Of a stretch of DNA of 64,000 nucleotides, positions 43,101-50,083 are shown one piece after another. This DNA is from Natronomonas gomsonensis (GTDB taxonomy: Archaea > Halobacteriota > Halobacteria > Halobacteriales > Haloarculaceae), in NCBI RefSeq assembly GCF_013391635.1, contig NZ_JACAWU010000001.1, positions 372,001 to 436,000 of the forward strand, given 5' to 3'. Numbering within the stretch: position 1 is the first letter of the stretch; each line of letters opens with the position of its first letter. The notes beneath the pieces were generated by a model. It did no database searches. It worked only from the letters and a program-made list of their open reading frames with translations, and was not told where the DNA came from. The translations under genes and the position numbers were made by a program.

Positions 43101-45980
43101 CGAGCGGTTGCGCTGTCCCAGTTCAATGATGGATTTGAGACTTGGCTCCGCGACACTTGTTCCGTTGTGGTGGCCGACAATATCGGCTATCGTCGATTGT
43201 GTTTTTTCGAGTGTGTCCTGTATTTTGCCCGCTAACGTATCGACACCAGATTGGTCAGGCGCAATCGATAAGTTCCCCTCGTGATACACATCGAGGAGTT
43301 GTTCAACTCGCTCAAATCCGTTGGCTGCTGCTTCGAGGGATTGTTCTTTCGCTTGATTGGGAGCCCCAACGCTGTCAAAGTAATCTTCAAGCGTTTCAGC
43401 ACCGGGTTTTTCAGTCTCGGTATTCCGATGCGGACGCTGAGTCGATCCTGTACCGGAATCGGAACCGTCCTCTAACTCCAATGTTTTCCCCCGATCCGAC
43501 GCGTCACCATTCACGAGGGCTTCGGCATCATCACTCGCCCAGATGAGACTATCACCATCACGGAAGTGATAGTCTGCGAGTTCAGTCTGTAGGTACTCGT
43601 GAACATCACTGCCAGACGCCAGCTCCCATCGATCCTGGAGCGTTGCGTTCTTCGTAGGTTGGAGGCGAACGAGATCTTCAATACGGTCCCGCTTTGTCGC
43701 GGTCAACGTCTCCTCGTCATCCGGTACAGAACTCGGCGCGTCTTCCTCAACATCAGGAGCGTCGCTCGATTCGTCCGACTCTGCCACATCCGTTTCTTCG
43801 TCGAGTTCCTCGCTGTGCTCCCACGCGTACTCTTCCCACTCGCCCAGGATCGTCTCCAGATCTCCCGGGTTGTTTTGCACAGCGTTGTGGAGTGCGGTGA
43901 GATCAGTTTGGTTGATGATCTCTTTGTTCCAGTCGTAGTCCCCGTCCGCGTCGAGTGAGTCAATGAACTGTGCTCCCTCACCCAGCAGCGTCTCGGCAAC
44001 GTCGCCGTCCAGCGATGTGGAGGTCGCAAATCCGGGTAGCTTGTTGAAACGCCGTCCAAGAGAGCAGAACCCTGCCGCCTGCTCGATGAGTTGTTTGCCA
44101 TCTTCCCGCGGAACCGCTGCAGCTTCCGTCGGGGGGACACCGACGACGTTGTAGAACAGGGCATGCTTTGGAGTGTCGGCCGGATTCCGGAGCACACGCC
44201 CGATGCGCTGAACGAGTTCCTGATTGACGCCGCCGGTAGCCATATTGATCGCTACCGACGCGTGCTGCATGTCGACGCCCTCGCCGAGCAGGTCACCGGT
44301 CCCGATGAGAATCCCCGCACTTTCCGGCTCGTCGAATTCATCGATAGTTTCTCGTTGTTCCTCACGGCTCTGGGAACCCGAGACGAGATACACGGACGAC
44401 GGATTGGCGACCACGTCATTGAGGCGGGATTCTAATTCCTCGACTTGTGCGTTGCTATCTGCGAGAACGACGACTTTCTCTGTCGTGTGGTGTTCGATAA
44501 CGAGATCTACCACTGCGTCCAACACTGGCGACAGGTTCCACTGCTTCGTTCGCCGCGAGAACAATCGAGTGACGAGATCACGGAAGTCCTCATCCTGTTG
44601 TTTGAGCGTGTTCCCTTCCTTCGTGTGGGAGAACCGACGGACGTCTTCGTACGTCCTGAGCCGGCGTTCTGTATCGAGGGTCAATTCGCCCTGTGTGAGA
44701 CGATTCCGGAACTCACGGAAAGATCGTTCAGCACGCGTTGCGGTTTTCTCTAAGTCATCTCCGACGACGTCGTAGGGCGCATAGTGTACTTCCCAATCAA
44801 ACGACGGGATAACGCCATCTGCTCTCGCGTCCGTGATTGTGTACCGTTTGATCTCAGGACCGATACTATTTGAAAGGCGTTCCTTGATGCGCTCACTGTC
44901 GCTTCCGGCGTCGTCGACGGACCCGGACATTGCCAGGACATCGCCGTCAAATTCGTCGAGAAGTGCCCCCCACTCACTACCAGTTGCGTAGTGATGGGCT
45001 TCGTCAAGAAGGACCAGATCATACGCGACTCGGTCTTCGTTGACGAGAGACTGCGGCGTTCGGAAATGAATCGTTCCCCATTCGAGCGTGATATCGTTGC
45101 TTCCCGTCGTTCGCTCTTGTGGGATATTGAGATGTCTTTCGAACTCTCGCCGCCACTGTTCGAGGATCAGGTCACTGTGAGCGACGATGAGCACATCGTC
45201 GCTGCCGCTCGAATCAGTGGTATCAGTTAATCCACCGATGGACTGGTCGTCCGGGTGGAGCTCGCCGTACTGGAGTGCAATTGCGCTGAGTCCGAGAACG
45301 GTTTTCCCGGTGGCCGTCGCCATGTCCACGTAGCCACGCTGGTCGTGTTCCCACCACTTTTGGAGCGCATCCCGCTGGTGTGCCCATAGTGGCGTCATCA
45401 TCTGGGGTTTATCCAAGAGCGATAGGAGCCCCTGTGATGCGCTGTTCTCGAATTCAGTTAACAGGAGATCGACGTTCGATGCGATAGCCTCGTTGTTGAA
45501 CAGTTGCGTCGTGATGTCGGAAACCGTTACACCGGACAAATCGAACGAGACGCTCAGATCCTCTCCGACATGTCGCGTGAGAATCTTCTCAATGACTGCC
45601 TCAGTAGCCTTTTCCACATCATCGATACCGAGGTCAGTCGTCGAAATGTCGTAACTGAGTTCATTGAGCTGGTACGCAAGAAGCCCAAGTTTCTCATCAC
45701 TAACTTTCTCCTCCAACACCGCAGGCAGGTCAGCGTACCGCCCGGCCGTTTTCTTCAATCCACGGCGGTAATAGGTTCCTAATTCCCGACCGAAATCATC
45801 TTTTGAGAGAGCGAGATCGCTGATCTGGATACCTGCTCGAAGATCCTTCGCTGTCTCGTCAATATATGGTGACCACTCCGTTTTAGGTCGTTTGAGTAGA
45901 AATTCGTCGTGATAGAGTTCACCCGTGGACTGGATGCCTAGTGCCCGGTCGTCCACGAGATCGTCAATGTTACGTCCCAT
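37182..45980 (-). CDS. Giant fusion: SF2 helicase, HNH-associated repeats, DUF4011-SF1 helicase, Vsr/DUF559-like nuclease, winged helix
   Basis: One open frame of 2,932 residues. Residues ~180-640 form an SF2 helicase (ATATGKTVLGL near 220, LLDEAHHYATG near 325, LVQRIGRVLRNP near 597). Near 1015-1115 lie two repeats of the homing-nuclease-associated kind (ELLDEIRRLRTTLGDVPTK and TRDDVLAGLREVASTLNKPP). After an acidic linker comes DUF4011 (KIDEWKSQLLDLTRRNKLVS, ~1393), then an SF1 helicase (QGPPGTGKSQTISNII ~1688, VVFDEASQI ~2311, AGDTKQLPPTSFF). Near 2600-2670 is a Vsr/DUF559-type nuclease (YSIDLAIKHP, GIECDGAAYHSS, DRDRTRQ). The end is a DUF3320-like winged helix. DUF4011-helicase-Vsr proteins are known antiphage factors; the added SF2 helicase is unusual. 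Probably a single-gene DNA-degrading defence system. Confidence 0.8.
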   Translation of the reverse strand: MGRNIDDLVDDRALGIQSTGELYHDEFLLKRPKTEWSPYIDETAKDLRAGIQISDLALSKDDFGRELGTYYRRGLKKTAGRYADLPAVLEEKVSDEKLGLLAYQLNELSYDISTTDLGIDDVEKATEAVIEKILTRHVGEDLSVSFDLSGVTVSDITTQLFNNEAIASNVDLLLTEFENSASQGLLSLLDKPQMMTPLWAHQRDALQKWWEHDQRGYVDMATATGKTVLGLSAIALQYGELHPDDQSIGGLTDTTDSSGSDDVLIVAHSDLILEQWRREFERHLNIPQERTTGSNDITLEWGTIHFRTPQSLVNEDRVAYDLVLLDEAHHYATGSEWGALLDEFDGDVLAMSGSVDDAGSDSERIKERLSNSIGPEIKRYTITDARADGVIPSFDWEVHYAPYDVVGDDLEKTATRAERSFREFRNRLTQGELTLDTERRLRTYEDVRRFSHTKEGNTLKQQDEDFRDLVTRLFSRRTKQWNLSPVLDAVVDLVIEHHTTEKVVVLADSNAQVEELESRLNDVVANPSSVYLVSGSQSREEQRETIDEFDEPESAGILIGTGDLLGEGVDMQHASVAINMATGGVNQELVQRIGRVLRNPADTPKHALFYNVVGVPPTEAAAVPREDGKQLIEQAAGFCSLGRRFNKLPGFATSTSLDGDVAETLLGEGAQFIDSLDADGDYDWNKEIINQTDLTALHNAVQNNPGDLETILGEWEEYAWEHSEELDEETDVAESDESSDAPDVEEDAPSSVPDDEETLTATKRDRIEDLVRLQPTKNATLQDRWELASGSDVHEYLQTELADYHFRDGDSLIWASDDAEALVNGDASDRGKTLELEDGSDSGTGSTQRPHRNTETEKPGAETLEDYFDSVGAPNQAKEQSLEAAANGFERVEQLLDVYHEGNLSIAPDQSGVDTLAGKIQDTLEKTQSTIADIVGHHNGTSVAEPSLKSIIELGQRNRSQIEETIALRDGEVKLTLETDDSVDDPQSGEGTTQSKFRTESDTTRDPEQEGPTESELLDEIRRLRTTLGDVPTKIEMANQGDYSVSQYENTFGSWSDAIREAGYDPQGSKQRKYTRDDVLAGLREVASTLNKPPSVNDINEHAPFSATVVYNYFGSIGEARRAAGVDQVDDREDATTDEVDSSSVAPNELAEYYELFRTFASLLERLIESDQTAYRASGDHPINQWRAEVNDIVFGSGPTEDSPNYGEQQRSRNLHTMSEYREAFGNGETVTQYQSVQAEQLSGDDAAVLIEQQVIDPDEHVFLPVAPDSGIPLPLVVSSEEELDEASALLQEFPPEPDPAGEQSSVQSSSITSEDETSSEATGTGETDEPTSEHDEHDEDSELGAETGGGTVEQTFFWDRDAESITEFEDGESVGDSSPTNGDELDSKIDEWKSQLLDLTRRNKLVSFKPTKTKSLPFEETDPTTIAAELDDDDGELYLRKQPTDDTEDEQPDLASNELLPTRSPTEAANSLSQIERRNKQYLRERGVDSLYLSLGMLRWFSVDHTDDANRSPLFLAPVELEEKTIQDGEKHDYVLKPKAEGLRLNPALRKKLAAERDISLPADTALSLTEIDAAFETVYETLRGFDRWTVQPDVVLGIFDFTKFSLYTDLERNRTTIKNNPIIQALNGDMEPIREAEGDITTPAASELDDVVDPIDTYQVLDADSSQQEAIEAAKRGKSFVLQGPPGTGKSQTISNIIAEKLAAGERVLFVSEKQAALDVVKNRLDDVGLGRFCLEVHGEKATNTDVLGSLETELKAPQIKPADDRAKRLRKLRERRETINQYGQHLFFSPTGWDLTAYQAFGIVSNHTDVPRIDIGITEPLSVGQETLETAVDELETLARFDDELDTYKTSPWRRTTLRQWGVDTGDSMRDTLDQQLEAIETLQTVADDVESELGVRPTSLADLREVRQLLQHVSNRPDIVWQEVFFDGSLGQDGGRFDELADLEQERESLINHLSEYYQRSFFSANGAELNNELAAYGMLKSLKPSYRSLKRKVTNHAHDDYDPGHDQLLEDTRKLAEIQRIEDRREDFRGIIQRLGPLYQGGETDWDTLTQAQAWVSELDEYDSTYTDPITTALIDGSLPLVDELLGQVQDALSDYDDAAAFFQDAMAVEQMRVNSTSFQRAPFPELTEKLQDLREQVPALQRRVQFESQLDTVRETICEDYVERFLNGDYSAEHLIPAFEKRFYTKWLNSVYEQTDLGSFNADEMKRYVEEFRRLDQEQQELAKVEVQHEVTKHRPTLNLEHASSSEQVLVRRETEKQRRHKPLRELFDEAGSFITQLTPCFMMSPLSVAQYLKADSIQFDTVVFDEASQIMPQDAVSSLIRADQAVIAGDTKQLPPTSFFQSDVETTEDVREDLDSILEETASVLPEKNLRWHYRSRTEELIQFSNHHYYNNSLRTFPENDPDVETGVSFEYVEDGVYDRGGSRQNEVEAERVIDLIEDHAEERSDKSLGVVAFSSAQEQAIRDALAERREENPVLNAFVSQDDVLDEFFIKNLEMVQGDERDRMIFSVGYGPAQDGTISTNFGPINKSGGERRLNVAVTRAKEQVTVVCSMLPGDIDLSGSNSTGAKHFKNYLEYARKGEQALARNDHVTDTLDFDSQFEEAVYDALEAKGHDVVSQVKSSGYSIDLAIKHPEQPGKFVLGIECDGAAYHSSKTARDRDRTRQMVLENLGWMIHRIWSPDWASNQEAQIQAINDKVDSLLDGNSTSTSTTDVPTHEPDAVPSKSKLDHEALTEFIEPSLEWNDRYSVDKHGQKTANRNSIHDTVKQNGPIQYDTAIQTYLDVWAQSRAGKKVRRAFKSGVQALKKQNKIYQHGDFLWPERQNLDFKVRVNTESATRSIDEVPKEEIAKAITVLLEEGGSMTRGDVILETTRLIGYKRRGKRIKKRVGDAIDILDDVGAIEFDEDEKINLQSDVQIDEVLLNRIY

Positions 45981-46183
45981 AGTATATCCCGAGAGGAGTT
46001 CCTTCCGGTATGGTAACTCCTACCGAGTAATGTAGGTTACGCTGACAGCAGTAAACACATCCTAACCCAGCTTGTTTCCCTACTTCTCAAACTCAGCGCT
46101 TGGTTTGATTAATACTGTCTTTGTGATACGAGATCTTATCGGTACCCAAGTGCTGATAACCATCACCGTCGTCTGATCCGATA

Positions 46184-46426
46184 ATGCAGCGCTTCTCTGA
46201 GGGAGATCGCGTCCGGGTCGATATTCCTGATGAGACGGATCCCGATCATCAGGAGTATCACGGGGAACACGGGCAGGTCGTTGTCGTGTTGAGTGATGAT
46301 GCGGATTCAATTACTGCTGACGAGCGGGATGCGCAGCTCTACCGGGTCGCGTTTGATTCAGGTGAGACAGCCGACTTCCGGTGGCGTGACTTGCGACCGC
46401 CGATCAACGACTCCTCACAAGAATAG
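46184..46426 (+). CDS. Small SH3-like protein
   Basis: The 80-residue product begins MQRFSEGDRVRVDIPDETDP, then HGEHGQVVVVLSDDAD and YRVAFDSGETADFRWRDLRP. GDRVRV, the Gly-rich turn and a strand ending in WRDLRPP fit a small SH3-like barrel of the KOW or L21e kind, common as stand-alone proteins in Halobacteria. Function unknown; nucleic-acid or protein contacts are possible. It lies between the divergent giant gene and the HNH gene, on the same strand as the latter. Confidence 0.6.
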   Translation: MQRFSEGDRVRVDIPDETDPDHQEYHGEHGQVVVVLSDDADSITADERDAQLYRVAFDSGETADFRWRDLRPPINDSSQE

Positions 46427-46503
46427 TCCCCAACAGCTCTGACCAGTTTCAGGAGGGATCTATCGGGGAAAGGATCATCATCCGGCTCTGTCACTGTTTC
46501 TTC

Positions 46504-47490
46504 ATGCCTCCGGATCGACTCCGTAGTATCGTTCCGATGTTTGGTGGTGGGACGCGGTACGTCGAGACGCTGGATGCAATTCTTGAGTTCGTTGAAGTTC
46601 ATCAGCCAACGTCAGATGAACTCGTAGGGTGGCACCGTGGTTCATTCCCGAACGTGTCCAGTCGAGATTCGATTATGCGACGGGTGAGTTACTTACAGCA
46701 GGTTGGATTTCTCCGCCAGACGAATGACCATTGGGAACTCGGTGCTGCTGGTCGGAAGTACGTTGAGCAGGGTGATGTGGCGACGCTGCTGCGAATTATG
46801 TGTGATCGGAACGTTGGGCTTCGGAGTCTCATGTATGCGTTGGCTGCTGGTCCGATGACGCTCGCAGAGGTGAGTGAACAGCAGCTCGATACGCATCCGG
46901 AGTTAGGGTGGAGCCGCGGGGAGACGGACATGGCGAAGCAGCGGGTGAATTGGCTGCGGAGTATGGGGCTCGTTGAGAAGCGTGGCGACGAGTACGCGTT
47001 GACGGATGATGGCCTACAGTTTGTTGAGAGCGCGGTGGAGGAGTGGGCTGATTCGGACTGGACACCGTCGGTGAGCGATGCTGGGATGCGTGCTGGGACG
47101 TACGAAACGACGGTTCAGGCCCGGTCAGTCGATCCGGAGTTCCGTGCGACTGTACTGTCCCGGCACGACCGGACGTGTCCAGTTTCCGGGGTGGATCATC
47201 CCGGCCTGTTGGACGTGGCGCATATCCTGTCGTGGAGTGATTACCCGGAATACAGGGCTGATCTCTCGAACGTGTTGGCGCTCAGTAAGACGCATCACGC
47301 AGCCTTCGACCGAGAGCTATTCACTATCGATCAGGACTACCGGTTGTGCGTGAATCCGAACTTCGATACTCGAAGTGACCTGCTCCAACGGACGATCATC
47401 GACCGTGCAGGGGAACGGATCTCGATTCCGGATGATGGCTTGAAGCCGCAGTATGTTGCGCAGCACAACGCGGCGCTTGAGTGGGTGTGA
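46504..47490 (+). CDS. HNH_2-type endonuclease with N-terminal winged helices
   Basis: The 328-residue protein has two winged-helix segments: about 15-85 (TLDAILEFVEVHQPTSDELV, IMRRVSYLQQVGFLRQTNDH) and about 95-180 (LMYALAAGPMTLAEVSEQQL, MAKQRVNWLRSMGLVEKRGD). They are followed by an HNH_2 module: RHDRTCPVSGVDHPGLLDVA, HILSWSDYPEYR, LALSKTHHAAFDRELFTID. The His in AHIL and those of THHAAFD form the active site. The module is a close relative of the partial gene at 2-553. The DNA-binding front end suggests site preference or self-regulation. Winged helix plus HNH_2 proteins are frequent in Halobacteria and are thought to be restriction enzymes, but their targets are unknown. Confidence 0.75.
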   Translation: MPPDRLRSIVPMFGGGTRYVETLDAILEFVEVHQPTSDELVGWHRGSFPNVSSRDSIMRRVSYLQQVGFLRQTNDHWELGAAGRKYVEQGDVATLLRIMCDRNVGLRSLMYALAAGPMTLAEVSEQQLDTHPELGWSRGETDMAKQRVNWLRSMGLVEKRGDEYALTDDGLQFVESAVEEWADSDWTPSVSDAGMRAGTYETTVQARSVDPEFRATVLSRHDRTCPVSGVDHPGLLDVAHILSWSDYPEYRADLSNVLALSKTHHAAFDRELFTIDQDYRLCVNPNFDTRSDLLQRTIIDRAGERISIPDDGLKPQYVAQHNAALEWV

Positions 47491-47713
47491 GTAGTGAATC
47501 GTACAGATTGCGACCGACCGACCAAATCCGGTCAGCAATGGTTGATACACATCTCAATACGGGATGGAACCGGCCACCTGGGCAACGGCCCCAGACAGAC
47601 TTTTTAATCGAATTTCGGCGAATTCTGAACCGAGTGAGAAAACGGACTCGGAGCGCCTCGATTCAAAACCGTTCCAGTAGTTCTGAACATCAAAATACGA
47701 GGGTGAAGAGAGG

Positions 47714-48451
47714 TCAGGCGATGTCGGCGGCGGTCCGACGGTAGGTGTCGTCGAGTCTGAGACCACCGAGTGCGGTGTAAAGGTTGATGAGATCCGCGAC
47801 GTCGCTAATGCAGTAGTCTTTGAGGAGTTGTGTGAGTTCGCGGTGGACGCTGGTGTGTTCGATGCCGGCTTTGACGTTTTGCACGTATGTGTCGCCGAGG
47901 ACTTGCCCGATGTGCTTGCCTTGGACGGCTTTCCCCTCGATCTCAGAGAGATAGGTGTCAGGGAAATCGTAGTCGTCGTACCAGACGCTGTCGTTGTCGA
48001 TCCCAGCAAGGTCGTAGACCTTCCAGTCAGGAAGGACGTGCTGGTCGTCCCAGAGCTCGGATTCGTACTCGTCGGCGGCCGCGAGCGCGACATCAACGTG
48101 GTTCTCGAACAAGGTCTCTGTGCGTGTCAAGAAGTCTTGGTCAGCACTATCGTCGATATCGCGGGCCCAGTTCAGCAAGTGCGTGCCGTCGAACCAGGTG
48201 CCGTTGTACGTGAGGAGGAGATCTACGCTGCGGTCACCACACCACTCGAAGAGGCGCTCGTAGAGGTCAATCGTATACTGGTCGTCCCAGTCGCCGCTCC
48301 GAAACAACACATCGGTTTCTGGTGTGTCGTCCAGGTCATCCGCGTATGCGAGGCTGACGGCAAAGAATTCAAAATACTGAGTGTCGTTCGAGTTGTCGGG
48401 TGGCTCTTCGAACGGGCTCGCGGTTTCAATGTCGATGACAAGTGTGCCCAT
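47714..48451 (-). CDS. DEDD-family exonuclease-like protein
   Basis: The 245-residue protein has MGTLVIDIETASPF (Asp7, Glu9) at the start, LLLTYNGTWFDGTHLLNWAR in the middle and LLKDYCISDVADLINLYTAL near the end. The Y-x3-D last motif is the DEDDy form found in DNA-polymerase proofreading domains and related 3'-5' exonucleases. It shares order and size with the exonuclease in the RAMP operon (21966-22634). Here it stands alone, convergent to the HNH gene, with about 220 bases between their ends that contain an AT-rich CTTTTTAATC stretch but no gene. Substrate unknown; DNA is most likely. Confidence 0.65.
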   Translation of the reverse strand: MGTLVIDIETASPFEEPPDNSNDTQYFEFFAVSLAYADDLDDTPETDVLFRSGDWDDQYTIDLYERLFEWCGDRSVDLLLTYNGTWFDGTHLLNWARDIDDSADQDFLTRTETLFENHVDVALAAADEYESELWDDQHVLPDWKVYDLAGIDNDSVWYDDYDFPDTYLSEIEGKAVQGKHIGQVLGDTYVQNVKAGIEHTSVHRELTQLLKDYCISDVADLINLYTALGGLRLDDTYRRTAADIA

Positions 48452-48645
48452 CTTAACAGACCTCCTAGACGTAATGCGGGTCGGACAGTAGCATGTTTGT
48501 TGTGGATGCTGCTCCAGAGTCCGATACTTCAGGAATGAGCAATTCTGACATTCCTACCGAAATCCAGACCACAGAGTAACCGATAGCATCCCTATCTATC
48601 CCAATGATTTTTCTCCTGACCGGGTAGTTGTTCACTTACTTACGA

Positions 48646-49992
48646 ATGACGGGGATTGCCATTATCACAGCTGGACGTGAGGACGCCTATCAGGATTATC
48701 TACAGTCTGTGAAGGGGGGGCATGACCCGGCAGAGTTTGAAGGGTATCTTTCTGACGCCGAAATTGATGCTGTGACGGATTCAGAGACTGGAAAGGTGCA
48801 TCTCTGGGGGACAACAGTTGATTCCAAATGGCAATTCGTGGAGGGCGGGGACATCGCGTTAATCTACCGGGGTGGACGGTACATCGCGCAGGCAACGGTG
48901 GTTCGGACCCGTGATGATCTTGACTTGGCGGAGCATCTCTGGCGTACTGAAGGAAATCCGTGGGATCCCGAGAGTCCGTGGCGGTATTTGGTGTTCCTGA
49001 CTGGTGTGGAGGAGATTGATGTGGATGTTGAGTCATTCAACGAGCTCGCGGGGTACCAAGACAATTATATCCCGCAGGGGTTCAGTCGTGTGTCGGATTC
49101 GCGTATCCGCGACATAGAGGATGCGTATGAGTCCGTTGAAACCGCGATTAATGAGTTGACGGGGAGCGGTGTCCGGGTTCATGAGTTCGATGAGGAGCCG
49201 TCGCAGGAGGAGTCTGAAGAGGAACAAGAACTAAATCTGGGAGAGCGTATTGTTGCGGCGAGTCGGGATGGTGACCAATATGAGGAGTTGGAAGAGCTGG
49301 TCGCCAAGGCGTTCTCTCGGTTAGGGTTTGAAGCGCGATGGATTGAAGGCGGAGATGATACGGACGTTGAAATCACGGCTCCAATTCACGCGGTCATCGA
49401 GGTGAAGGCGCGAAGCAGTGGGACGTTGGCCTCACCGGACGCAACACGAATTCAGGGGCATAAAGAGCGACACTCAGCCGACCAAGCGATTGTTGTTGCA
49501 CCTGGCTTCACCCCGGCAGCAATTGAAGATGCGGACCGACAAGGAATCGTCCTCCTTGCAACCGATCACCTCCAGGCGCTCTTAGAGCGGCGTGATGCCT
49601 ATGGGATTCCGCCGGAAGCACTCTCAACGCATCTCACCGAACCGGGTGCGTTCCAAGATGACCGACTTGATCAGATCGATGATGAACTACGGACTCGACT
49701 TGGTGGTACTGAGGACTTGCTTGCCGTGATGGAAGCACTTCAACGAGCAGATCCAGAAGAAGGAACCGCTGACCGCCTCCGGTTGATTTTGAAAGGTATG
49801 TACGTTGAGGAGCGTGTTCCGGAACAGCACGTCATTGAACAGTCACTCCATCTATTGGCTCACCCAAGCATCCAACTGGCAGAGTATGAAGATGGCCAGT
49901 ACCAGCCGACGACAAGTAAGGAGAATGCAGAAGTCTTGCTCAGACGGTTCGGGAATCTCATCACCGAGGTGAGTAAGTCAGGTGAAGAGTGA
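48646..49992 (+). CDS. EVE/PUA-like reader domain fused to an Mrr-like nuclease
   Basis: From ATG 48646 (MTGIAIITAGREDAYQDYLQ) the 448-residue protein has an N-terminal EVE/PUA-like module, about 1-150, seen in FVEGGDIALIYRGGRYIAQA and the WDPESPWRYLVFLTGVEEI segment. EVE-type folds bind modified bases. Residues ~205-300 form an Mrr-like PD-(D/E)XK domain: EELEELVAKAFSRLGFEARW, then GGDDTDVEI (Asp240) and AVIEVKARS (Glu252, Lys254), then KERHSADQAIVVAPGFTPAA. The C-terminal 130 residues are helical. A modification reader fused to such a nuclease is the plan of type IV restriction enzymes, which cut DNA with modified bases. A TTG at 48628 is an alternative start. Confidence 0.7.
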   Translation: MTGIAIITAGREDAYQDYLQSVKGGHDPAEFEGYLSDAEIDAVTDSETGKVHLWGTTVDSKWQFVEGGDIALIYRGGRYIAQATVVRTRDDLDLAEHLWRTEGNPWDPESPWRYLVFLTGVEEIDVDVESFNELAGYQDNYIPQGFSRVSDSRIRDIEDAYESVETAINELTGSGVRVHEFDEEPSQEESEEEQELNLGERIVAASRDGDQYEELEELVAKAFSRLGFEARWIEGGDDTDVEITAPIHAVIEVKARSSGTLASPDATRIQGHKERHSADQAIVVAPGFTPAAIEDADRQGIVLLATDHLQALLERRDAYGIPPEALSTHLTEPGAFQDDRLDQIDDELRTRLGGTEDLLAVMEALQRADPEEGTADRLRLILKGMYVEERVPEQHVIEQSLHLLAHPSIQLAEYEDGQYQPTTSKENAEVLLRRFGNLITEVSKSGEE

Positions 49993-50083
49993 GACAACCA
50001 GAGTCTTTACCGCCAGAACTACGACCCATAGAAACCTGGCTTAAGTCGATTTCTTGGTTGAGGCCGTTCATCGAGACGGTGCA

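Noticed and set aside
47540..47640. Possible tRNA or attachment site in the gap after the HNH gene
   Set aside because: There are GC-rich stems and a CTTTTTAATC stretch, but no cloverleaf, no T-loop GGTTCGAATCC and no duplicated end could be found.
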